Assembly (NCBI GenBank): GCA_949128115.1
Contig: OX421963.1
Location: 34,517,979 to 34,581,978, forward strand
Source of the DNA: Anaspis maculata
Lineage: Eukaryota > Arthropoda > Insecta > Coleoptera > Scraptiidae
Reading direction: 5' to 3'
DNA: 64,000 nt
Shown: piece after piece, positions 55,540 through 64,000 of the stretch
Layout of the letters: the number at the start of each line of letters is the position of its first letter
How positions within the stretch are numbered: position 1 is the stretch's first letter
Program-made: the position numbers and the translations under genes
Notes under the pieces: model-generated
Databases searched by the model: none
Told to the model about the DNA's origin: nothing
The model's input: the letters and a program-made list of their open reading frames with translations, nothing else

Positions 55540-56460
55540 TAGGTAGGTAGGTTGAGCTTTTTTTCACTCTTACGAAAAATATTATGAAGAGTATCAATCA
55601 CTTCCGATCACATCAAATCAATAAGAACCAAAAGATGCACGTCCCACATCATCAAGAACCACCTCGAATGAAACGGGCGTCTCGAGCCTTAACATTATAT
55701 TTCGCTAGTTCATTTTCGCAAAATGTCGTCCTCATCAAAAAACGCTCTCACAATATTTTTATTTTCGATAGCCATCTCCAATTAGTTTGATTGAACGACC
55801 AATTCAGTTGGGTACAGCAATTTCGAGAGCATAGGTCAAAATGTATAGTGGAGTCGGCATAATTTGAAAAAAATATGTATGGAAATAACCGTCAACAAAT
55901 CAGCGCACAAGCAGGTATGTACTGAATTTGTTTTATGCAGATGATTTTTTTACGTAAAAGTAGGTACCTATTATAACAATATCAAGCTTTTCCACAAAAT
56001 AGAGAATTAATCAATCAGTTTGAAAATAAAACAGAAGACTTTCCTCAACCTCAAGTACATTCAGTTCGATATCCTAGATAAATAGCTATACTTAGATTAT
56101 ATACCTACAACTTAGTACTCGTAGTACGTACAACTTGAGATGTTCTTATCACAGATAACACAATACTTTTATCTCGAGTATCGACGGTGTGAAAATAATA
56201 ACACTGTTTGAATCCCATTGAACAAGATCTTTATGTAACATGTCAATAGTCGTTGGGATTGGTTCGAGTGCGACGGAAGAAAGTGGTGATTTTATGTGTT
56301 GTGTTTTTACGAATGGGTAGGTACCTAACATAAAAATTATTGTCAAAAATCAAAATTTCAGAATTTCAAAATCATAAAGTTATAAGTAGTAGAAATATTG
56401 CACGGTTTCATAGGCTGACAAATCGAATCATTCTTTGGCGAAACTGTAAGTATATCCCAT
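55540..56460. other. Unclassified sequence
   Basis: Begins with ACCTAGGTAGGTAGG palindromic words. A motif-less 68-codon frame at 55584. Nothing else seen. Confidence 0.4.
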
Positions 56461-56662
56461 ACACTTTCTATTTTCAGTAGAATGACTTTTTGGAGCAAAA
56501 CTAAAGTGACAAGGTGGGGGGCTACAGCTACGGCTGATGGCATCTGCAAAGTTGTGGAGCGAAACTATCAGCGGCCATCGGCCGTATTCTCCCAGCGCCC
56601 TAGCTTGTATTTTTGCTTCAAAAAGTCATTCTACTGAAAATAGAAAATGGGATCTAGTTAGG
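56461..56662. repeat. Inverted-repeat MITE (about 200 bp)
   Basis: CACTTTCTATTTTCAGTAGA, then ATGACTTTTTGGAGCAAAA, pairs with TTTTGCTTCAAAAAGTCAT and TCTACTGAAAATAGAAAATG. Two chance frames of 63-76 codons cross it. Confidence 0.82.
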
Positions 56663-57039
56663 TGTACGGTACCTGAACTTCTGATTTATTTGAACGTACT
56701 GTATGGTTCCGTTTCGTTGGTTCCGGATAGTTTAGATCAAAGTTTAGCGTCCTTTAAGTTGTCATGATTTCACATGTATCCAAGTGTACAAGCTGCTTCA
56801 GTTTTTTTTTTTCAACTGAATGGAGTAAAATAAGAAGTGGTGATTTTAATGCAAGTTGGAACTGATTAGGGACTCGATGAAAAAAATATGGCAATGTAGA
56901 TCACGAAAAACTGAAGAAGAAAAACCAAAGTTGCATTCACCACAGCTCCAGCAACCATAGTAAAAAAAGTGAAGAGATGGAAAAACTTGCGCCGCGGTCT
57001 TTCTCCTGGAACGATGAGAGAACGGTTAGAGATGCCAGG

Positions 57040-57930
57040 GTGTTTCAGTGACCTTTCATAAAATTTCGGGAGGTGATTTCTCTCAATAAGTCAAAAAGTA
57101 AGATTAACATTTTTTCCTAAGTTGCTTCCTAAGGGAGTTACAACACAACCCCTCAAAAGTACGAAGTGAAACGTGAGTGAAAGTGACTGAACGAAAGTGA
57201 CCGATCCCCGTTTCTGTGAATTTTTTTTTTCGATTTCTGATAAATTATTCATGAAGCCTGATGTCTAATCTCGAAACGGTTTTTGAATTTTCCAGATCAG
57301 AAGTCCAACAATGACGATATGATTTATTCACTTTCCCGACCCACCACCCAACGAGGAGGGGGAGTATTGTGAAAGCGCTAAAAGTTGTTCCCGATATTTC
57401 GACGGATATATCCGTTTTGAGGTCCCCTATGACGATTAAGACCATTTCCAACGTGTAGATCATCTTCAAAATCGACGCGGTTTAGGTTTCCCGACGGTAG
57501 TTTTTTCAAAATGGAATTTGCACATTCCGTGAATTTAAACAAACTGCAGTGCAAACTTTGACATGCGATGAGCCCCACGAAATATCCATTTAGGTGCAGT
57601 CATGCTAGAAATAAAAGTTTGAGAAAAGATTGAATTAATTTTTAGAGGAAAAATTTTCGAAATCGGATCTACGGTTTTCGAGTTTTTCTCTTTGGAAAAA
57701 CTACGATTTTTCCAACTTTCAAGTGGGAAACTTTCCCGTGAAGAGATTTTGGTGGGTCGGGAAAGTATACAAAATCATATCGTCATTGTTGGACATCTGA
57801 TCTGGAAAATTCAAAAACCGTTTCGAGGTTAGACATCAGGCTTCATGAATAATTCATTAGAATTCGAAAAAAAAATTCACAGAAACGGGGATTGCAAACT
57901 CGGCACAATTTTGCAATGTTTCACATTCAT
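57040..57930. repeat. Foldback element K (arms 57208-57362 and 57745-57892)
   Basis: CGTTTCTGTGAATTTTTTTT, ATGAAGCCTGATGTCTAA, CGAAACGGTTTTTGAATTTT and CATATCGTCATTGTTGGAC-type sequence occur on one side and inverted on the other. The 380-bp loop includes the dispersed repeat GATATTTCGACGGATATATC (57392-57453). An AGGGTGTTTCAGTGACC word at 57039 may be the left tip; no matching right tip is seen. Confidence 0.82.
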
Positions 57931-58378
57931 CCTGTAAAAAAAGTGATTAGAATTGAAAACAACATCTCGTCAATGTGATGGATTGCTGAAAGATGGATCT
58001 AAAAAACTGTGAAAACAAATCAAAATCGATTGTGTCAATCCAAAGTTACGTCATTTTGAGAAAGGGCAAAATTTTCGATACCGTCATTCTAGCTGTTGAG
58101 CAGTTTATATGTAACTGCTGATTTTTGCACCACCAAATGGGGCAAAGGTCCGCAGTGCAGATGCATGCTCCACTGAGGAAAAATTATCCACAAAACCTAT
58201 AAAAACTCGTATTACAATGAAAAAAGAAACTTACCGTAGAATCGGTTTTGCTAGTTCCTTCACGACATTAACTTTCACTACCCTAATTATTAGTGACCGT
58301 GTCATAAAGGGGGACCGGAGTCGCACATATTTCAGTCATGATTCTACCACCATTCTCTTATGCAATATTGAGTCTATG

Positions 58379-58784
58379 GCCTTGTTTACGCGAGGTTTAA
58401 AACTGGTGTCAAGGTCCGTAACATCAATGTTATCGTCCGCATAAACACCTCTAAACGCAAGTTTTGCAACAGCTGTTAAGCTTAGCTAAATGTGATTTTA
58501 AATTGCATTTAGTAAGCAAACAAGTGCTGGCAATCGCACGTAAACGCCCATGCCCATCCGCAGTACACTGATGTAGCGAATGTTGCCTAAAATCGTGGTT
58601 TTTAGGCAACTTTCACTACAGAAGTGTACTGCGGAATGTATTTTACTGCCAGGGACTTTTCTCACACGATTCAAGAATAGCGGCCTAGGTTAAGGGGCTG
58701 TCGGCTGTCATTTTGGGCGGCGCGCGTAAACACTCCTAACTAACCACTGTTAAAATCTCTACTAAGCCTCGCGTAAACAAGCTC
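58379..58784. repeat. MITE with CTTGTTTACGCGAGG ends
   Basis: GGCCTTGTTTACGCGAGGTT pairs with AGCCTCGCGTAAACAAGCT. The body has other CGTAAAC words and encloses a near-perfect small hairpin (58558-58634). CTAT occurs on both sides and may be a target duplication. Confidence 0.8.
58558..58634. repeat. Near-perfect 77-bp hairpin, pre-miRNA sized
   Basis: CCGCAGTACAC, then TGTAGCGAATGTTGCCTAAA, pairs with TTTAGGCAACTTTCACTACA and GTGTACTGCGG around a loop of about 8 bases. Stem length and loop size fit an animal pre-miRNA, but the context is a MITE, so a transposon origin is more economical. Confidence 0.8.
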
Positions 58785-58799
58785 TATATCACGGATGTC

Positions 58800-60344
58800 T
58801 ATACAGGGTGTCCCGTTTTTCAACGCTCACTATGGGTATCTCGGAAACGGTAAGAGATACAAAGTCGGTTAAATTACAAAAAAGTTGCGCAATTTTATGA
58901 CTATCTCAAATATGTCAAGATATCCAAGATATCTTTGGTCATTTCTGAAATATCCCAAAAGAACTGAAAAATGCCGAATTCGAAAATTTCAAATCACTTC
59001 TTTATTATGACAGCTATCAATTTCAAAATTGGTATTCTGACATTTTTGAAGGTCCTTGATCGACTGACGGTCACAATTTTTTCTTACGCCTACTAGTTTG
59101 TGAGATATGACAGTCAACTTAATTTTTTCTTATGGACACCATGCTATTTCTCCACTCCATAAAACTCGCCTTTTCTTTCTCTTTACAAAAATATAAAACA
59201 CTTGTAGCATTTTTGTCAAAATAACCTATAAAAATTGGAAAAACCATTTCTGGGGCGAAAAAATCTAGTTACCGCTTCGGTTGCCATGCTCTTGTGGCAT
59301 ATAAACAATGGCATTTGATTGCTATGGTCTGTTGATTTTGGGAAAAGTTGAGTTACATTCCGTTTTTTTTTGTATTTGATAATGATAATAAATAACAATA
59401 AAACAAATACAAAACCAAGTATAACACAAAATAACATAGCAGTAGCAATAGACATTCATAATTTACAATTGCTCGAATTTGAGTTCATTTTGCTCTGTGC
59501 AGAGTTGTGTGCCTTTTAGCCATATTTTCAACGGCTGCGCTGATATCGTGCGGGTTAATTGACTGGAACGCATCAGCAACTCCTTGCTTCCAGCTTTTGG
59601 TTGCTTTGGGATGTTCTGTCATGAACCATAAATGCGATCTTGGAGCGTTCTTCGCAAAATAGACACCATTTCGAGTTATTGTAAATTACAAATGTTTATT
59701 GCTATTGCGATGTTATTTTGTGTTATACTTGGTTTTGTATTTGTATTATTTTTATTTATTATCATTATCAAATACATAAAAACAGAATGTAACCCAACTT
59801 TTTCCAAAATCAACCGACCATGGCAACCGAATGCCATTTTATTATGTCACGAGAGCATGGCAACCGAACCGGTAACTAGATTTTTTCGCTCCAGAAATGG
59901 TTTTTCCTATTTTTATAGGTTATTTTGACAAAAATGCTACAAGTGTTTCATATCTTTGTAAAGAGAAAGAAAAGGTGAGTTTTATGGGGTGGAGAAATGA
60001 TATGGTGTCCATAAGAAAAAATGAGGTTAACTGTCATATCTCAAAAACTAGTGGGCGTAGGGAAAAATTATGACCGTCAGTCGATCAAGGACCTTCAAAA
60101 ATGTCAGAATACCAATTTTCAAATTGATAGCTGTCATAATAAAGAAGTGATTTGAAAATTTCGAATTCGGCATTTTTCAGTTTTTTTGGGATATTTCAGA
60201 AATAACCAAAGATATCTTGGATATCTTGACATATTTGAGATAGTCGTAAAATTGCGCAACTTTTTTGTAATTTAACCGACTTTGTATCTCTTACCGTTTC
60301 CGAGATACCCATAGTGAGCGTTGAAAAACGGGACACCCTGTATA
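58800..60344. repeat. Foldback element L (about 1.54 kb) with matching frames in both arms
   Basis: TATACAGGGTGTCCCGTTTT and AAAACGGGACACCCTGTATA are exact ends. GTATCTCGGAAACGGTAAGA, GATATCCAAGATATCTTTGG and GTCGATCAAGGACCTTC-type words pair inward to a centre near 59570. Each arm has an open frame read toward the outer end: 79 codons at 59216-59455 (minus) and the last 78 codons of 59632-59928 (plus). Both start M.IA.AMLFCVILGFVFV, a strongly hydrophobic stretch, and end VTRFFR..NGFS. The middles differ by frame, which suggests no selection on the protein. Confidence 0.9.
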
Positions 60345-60408
60345 GATACGAAAGAATACGATTTACCGCCCACTGACGTTTCATTCACAACTGTCAACGT
60401 TTGACAGC

Positions 60409-60494
60409 TAGCCGACCACTACGTGCAACATCCACGTAGCGGATCCACATTGCTCATTGAGCAATGTCGGGATGTTGCAAGTAGCGGTCGGAAT
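60409..60494. repeat. Compound hairpin (about 85 bp)
   Basis: CCGACCACTACGTGCAACATCC-like sequence on the left pairs with GGATGTTGCAAGTAGCGGTC. Inside is a second perfect hairpin, ACATTGCTCATTGAGCAATGT (21 bp, 60449-60469). Likely a small MITE. Confidence 0.75.
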
Positions 60495-60499
60495 GCTCA

Positions 60500-60974
60500 T
60501 TGCAAGAAAGAAGGGATAAACACAGAAAAGGGGAAGAAAGTCGCGAAAAATAGGTAGTTGATAGGCAACCAATAATACAGCTCAAGAATAGCGAGAATGG
60601 AGTAGCGACGAGTAAGGAAACTGGGCGATGTACAAGTGCGAAAATGGAACAGTTGACGTAAATAAATCGTATTCTTCCGTACCTTCGTACCTACATCGAC
60701 TCAAAATTCCATAAGAAAGGGAATGGTGGTAAAATTGTTACTGTAAAATGTACGGCTTCAGGTCCCCTTTATGACAGTGTCGCCCTAATTATTTATCAAA
60801 AACCAAAGACGCTGCGACCTTCGTTTAGGAGAATAGCCTGATGACATGACAGGCGGTCGGACAGCATAGCACATCAAAGTTTAGCTCTAGTACGTTTCGT
60901 TTAACGTACTAGTGGCGAGACACTCAACCCAGGTAACTCGAATCACACTCAAGTTGAGCGTACTATTATAGTCG
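60500..60974. other. Unclassified sequence
   Basis: Only short local palindromes, such as ACTAGTACG words near 60880-60920. No gene. Confidence 0.4.
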
Positions 60975-60977
60975 TTT

Positions 60978-61153
60978 TTTTTTTAATTGACTTATTTAAT
61001 GAGGTGACATTCAGCTATTAGCTGCTCTACCATGAGTACCTGCAACCTCGGGGACAGCACAAAATATCCATGGATGTAGCGGGATTCGAACCCACACAGC
61101 GCAGCGCGAGTGGCTCAGCTTGCCATCACCTATACCACTCCGCCACCACTGCT
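60978..61153 (-). repeat. tRNA-derived SINE with A-tail
   Basis: On the minus strand GTGGCGGAGTGGTATAGGTG (box A, tRNA-Leu/Ser-like) is followed by GGGTTCGAATCCCGC (perfect box B with a closed T-arm). A tRNA-unrelated body (GTGCTGTCCCCGAGGTTGCA) and a run of ten A bases at 60978-60987 follow. The acceptor stem cannot form, so it is a SINE or tRNA pseudogene rather than a tRNA gene. Confidence 0.75.
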
Positions 61154-61159
61154 CCCGTT

Positions 61160-61833
61160 TTAGAGCGCATACACGGGATTTTCCGTGTTTTCGCTACACA
61201 TATATTTTACCCAATTTTCATTTTAATGCTACTTATACCTACATTGAAGGTAGGTACTCACCTACTCTGTAGCACGACGCGAGAGTAATTTCTCGCGAAT
61301 TGTCAAGAGAGCATCATCACGGCCTCCTCGATGATAAAATTACACCGGCTCTATTACCTAGATTACATCTTTAATCAAAAGTGCCTCATTTGCGACGAAA
61401 ACAAGAACAAGCGTTATGGATGATGATGATCGTGTGGTGACATCAATTAGTTAATTGTTTATTTTCTATAACGAAACATACCGTAGATACACACATTCAC
61501 CACCACCTTTTGTTGATTCAGTAATCGTAATCATCAAGGTCATGTTTACATAGCAATTAGGTACCTACGCGTTCGTCATCGATAGATGGCAGGTCGCCCA
61601 ATTTAATTTCCTCCAAAGAGTAATGACTTTAAAACAAAAGTTCATCATCTTAATTATTATGTAGGTACCACTGAAGCGCGGATAAATGGATTACGCGACG
61701 TTAAATTACTTATAGCAGTAGGCGTGTTTTTCGCCCCAGACGACATCACAACGGAAAACAGTTTTCATGAGCTCTCTGACGGTAATTTCATTGTATGTTC
61801 TACAGTAACACACTGGAACAAAAAACAGGGGCC
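61160..61833. other. Unclassified sequence
   Basis: AT-rich, no gene or repeat family recognised. Confidence 0.4.
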
Positions 61834-61946
61834 CTATTTCTAGAAACGATATGATCCGTTCCTGTTCACATGTGAAGTTGCTAGGCAATCAGGGCTGTGA
61901 TTGGCTGCATCGCGATCGCCCGGTGATGCCCCCTTTTAGAAATAAG
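61834..61946. repeat. MITE with CCTATTTCTAGAAA ends
   Basis: GGGGCCCTATTTCTAGAAAC pairs imperfectly with CCCCCTTTTAGAAATAAGGT. The interior TTGCTAGGCAATCAGGGCTG resembles the interior of the MITE at 36428. Confidence 0.65.
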
Positions 61947-61949
61947 GTG

Positions 61950-62980
61950 CGCGTGTGTTTCCGAGCTACCGACTTAGTAAAAGTTGAATTGTTATTCTGG
62001 CATTAGTTGCCAACCTGAAAATAAGAAACCGCATTATCGGTTCAAAATCTATTCGATTTGAAGATGAACTGTTTACTGTTTTGTAGTTGGCTGCTTTTTG
62101 CATCATCAGGGTCAACATTTAAGAATAGGCAACTTAGAGACAGGAAATACCATTGTAATTGTCCAGACAGATTTTGAACAGCATAATACGAGTATACCTA
62201 TGTACTTATTGTTCCCATGAAAATCCTAATGAATTTCACAACATAGTAAACAGAAGTCTGTGATCTGTGTATTTTCGATACGAATGGAATAGTGGAAATT
62301 TTAGCGGACTATTTTTAAACCATATTTTCGTATCAAGATGTTATTTATTGGCATGTTTCCTCTTGAGAAGGGACGTTGTCGTGTCGCAGGATATGGCCGG
62401 GTCAGTTTTCGCGATAACTACGTCTACGTCTCAATTAAAACGATTCCAAACAGTAAACATCCAATGGGAATTTCCCTGGGAGAAAGATTTGAAAAATGCA
62501 TTTCTGAGAAAATGTGAATGGTACATTTGAATTTATATTGGAAAACATCAAGAAACCGGCAACTCCTAGGGGATTGACCGCTGGCGGCCCTGTCGCTTTT
62601 TTCTTTTCTAAAATCGAAAACGTCCAAAAGGATCATATAATTAGTGATGCGCTGATGCGATGCTGTATCAACATCATCAAGTCAAATATCTTGCGTTTTG
62701 TTTCTTTTCTACCAATAACGAACAAACAAAAGGTCTTCACAGAGGTCGTGGGCGATTTCTAAAAGCAAAGGGTTTATGTTTGCTCGGCAGATACTTATGG
62801 CGACGTCTTTTTCGGTTTGCTCCGTAATTCCTTTTGTTTATATGGAGTGGAATAGTCGGCCGGCTGGAGGCCTGAATCGAAAGTTGCTGCAGTAGGTAGC
62901 GACAACGAGAAATCTGGAAAGATAATGATCGACATTCTTTCAAAAGGAAACTTTAGACATTTCAGGACAAATCTACAGTT
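61950..62980. other. Unclassified sequence
   Basis: Several 60-87 codon frames between 62267 and 62943 on both strands lack motifs. No repeat was identified. Confidence 0.4.
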
Positions 62981-62983
62981 TTT

Positions 62984-63412
62984 GAAGTGAAACTTCTATT
63001 CTCGCGCCTAGATCACAACACACCACTAACGCAGAACCACACATGGGAGTGAAATTGCTTCATAGCATCAGTGGTTGTAACGAACGCCTGTAACGATGTG
63101 CTGTAACGTTGTCTTGTCTGACCTTGAGATGACCAGCGTCGTCCCAGGAAATGGAAGAATAAGCTGTTGCAGCGTTCGGTTCTATTTTTTACTAATCGCC
63201 GACACTGGACTGCTCTTCGTGTTGTCGTACTGTTGGCCCGACAAGAATGGCTCTCGACTTGGCTTGAATAGATTCGAGCGGATGTGATTTATTATAGGGA
63301 TAGGGAGGTATATTCAGGGCCGGGCCTAGCAGGCGTGCAGTGCGTTCCGGCGCGCAGGCGGCAAGTCATAGGGGCGGTAATATAATAATCAAGTTGAATT
63401 TCGAAGGATTCT
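62984..63412 (-). repeat. Dispersed repeat block, inverted copy of 18013-18359
   Basis: GTGAAACTTCTATTCTCGCG, CACATGGGAGTGAAATTG, GTTGTAACGAACGCCTGTAA, CGTTGTCTTGTCTGACCTT, GGGAGGTATATTCAGGGCCG and GGCGGCAAGTCATAGGGGCG occur in the reverse order of the other copy. A unique 150-bp middle (63135-63285) replaces the pyrimidine array. Outer borders at 62984 and 63412 agree with those of the partner. Confidence 0.85.
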
Positions 63413-64000
63413 TGTCATTCCCGCATTTGGTGGGGCTCTCCACTGCCGAGCGCAACGATAAAAGAAATAAAAGAAGTCTAATCGTGAAAAAATCATGTCG
63501 AAAGTACTCTGCCCTTTGAATGACTAATAATAATAATAATAATAAGATTGATAATAAGAAAAACAAGATGATACAAACCGTGAGGGAGCGGAGCGGGAGT
63601 ACGAAAAGAACATCTCTTCGAACGTTGTTTGCTGATTGATTCATATCTATAGAAGTTTCACTTCTTCCGAGGATGACTATGGTCACGCACTCACGTTTTT
63701 TTCATGAACTACAAATGATACAAAATCCGTCAAAATGTAAATATAGATACTTACCTAGGTACCTCTACATAGGATAAGGATACTATACCTATGAGCAAAA
63801 AATGGTACAACAAAAAAAAGTACCTTCAACAATTATTATGTGTAGGTATTATAGTAGGTACCTTCCCACACTGTACGCATTCCGAGTCCAGAGCGACATA
63901 TCGATGGCTTATTTGCAATTTGCAATAGGATGTAACCATCAATTTTTCCGGAATTGCGTTTTTGGTTTGAATGGATTCAAAATAATATTGGGCATCCATT
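63413..64000. other. Terminal unclassified sequence
   Basis: Contains a short (AAT)n run at 63526-63545 and many GGTACC-type words (63750-63860). The 106-codon minus-strand frame at 63366-63686 partly encodes the microsatellite and has no motif. Confidence 0.4.

Overview
The window looks like non-coding, transposon-packed nuclear DNA of an arthropod, most likely an insect. It is AT-rich with abundant short GGTACC-containing palindromes. The only recognisable protein remnants are retroelement pieces and one decayed multi-copy animal gene, and there are tRNA-derived SINE-like repeats and many MITEs. A hemipteran such as a whitefly is a guess from general style, not a demonstrated assignment. 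I see no intact host gene, no convincing spliced gene model, no rRNA, no CRISPR array and no prokaryotic operon structure. Almost every open frame over 60 codons is a chance frame or a frame forced by a repeat.

The dominant theme is palindromic DNA. At least twelve long inverted-repeat (foldback) elements of 0.4 to 1.9 kb lie at about 3.9, 6.2, 12.2, 13.2, 16.7, 22.1, 36.6, 40.4, 45.4, 48.9, 49.4, 57.2 and 58.8 kb. Several share the same outer end, TATACAGGGTG (or a close variant), although their interiors are unrelated. The 49.4-51.0 kb palindrome is itself built from units of about 21 bp.

Four non-autonomous hAT-type elements can be delimited to the base by exact 8-bp target-site duplications (23.2, 33.7, 47.9 and 55.0 kb). 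A PIF/Harbinger-type MITE has a TTA duplication (19.8 kb). Several smaller MITE families recur: three copies of one family at 38.5, 38.9 and 55.2 kb, and two inverted copies of another at 20.2 and 26.5 kb.

Retroelement remnants are a solo LTR (30.17-30.69 kb, 4-bp duplication) with four related LTR fragments; five 3' ends of non-LTR retrotransposons (7.3, 21.0, 34.3, 39.7/43.0 and 52.6 kb); and the C-terminal end of a Penelope-like element (54.2 kb) in the loop of a palindrome. The LINE end at 39.7 kb is split by a 3-kb repeat element whose right flank at 42.94 kb restores the LINE reading frame. That 3-kb element carries a further 1.7-kb foldback inside it, so three layers of insertion can be read.

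The only non-retroelement protein remnant recognised with confidence is a frameshifted pseudogene at 14.66-15.48 kb, of the multi-copy animal family that carries a GEDVD motif and a HAF[ST]GCDTTS motif.

Tandem arrays include a GC-rich minisatellite (8.7-9.2 kb), a 42-bp array (42.6 kb), a 40-bp CAATTG array (51.7-52.25 kb) and an irregular GAACATTC array (45.95-46.31 kb). Part of the last is phased exactly like a heat-shock element. Two related blocks 45 kb apart lie in opposite orientation (18.0 and 63.0 kb). Intervals not listed as features show only AT-rich sequence with no feature I can name.
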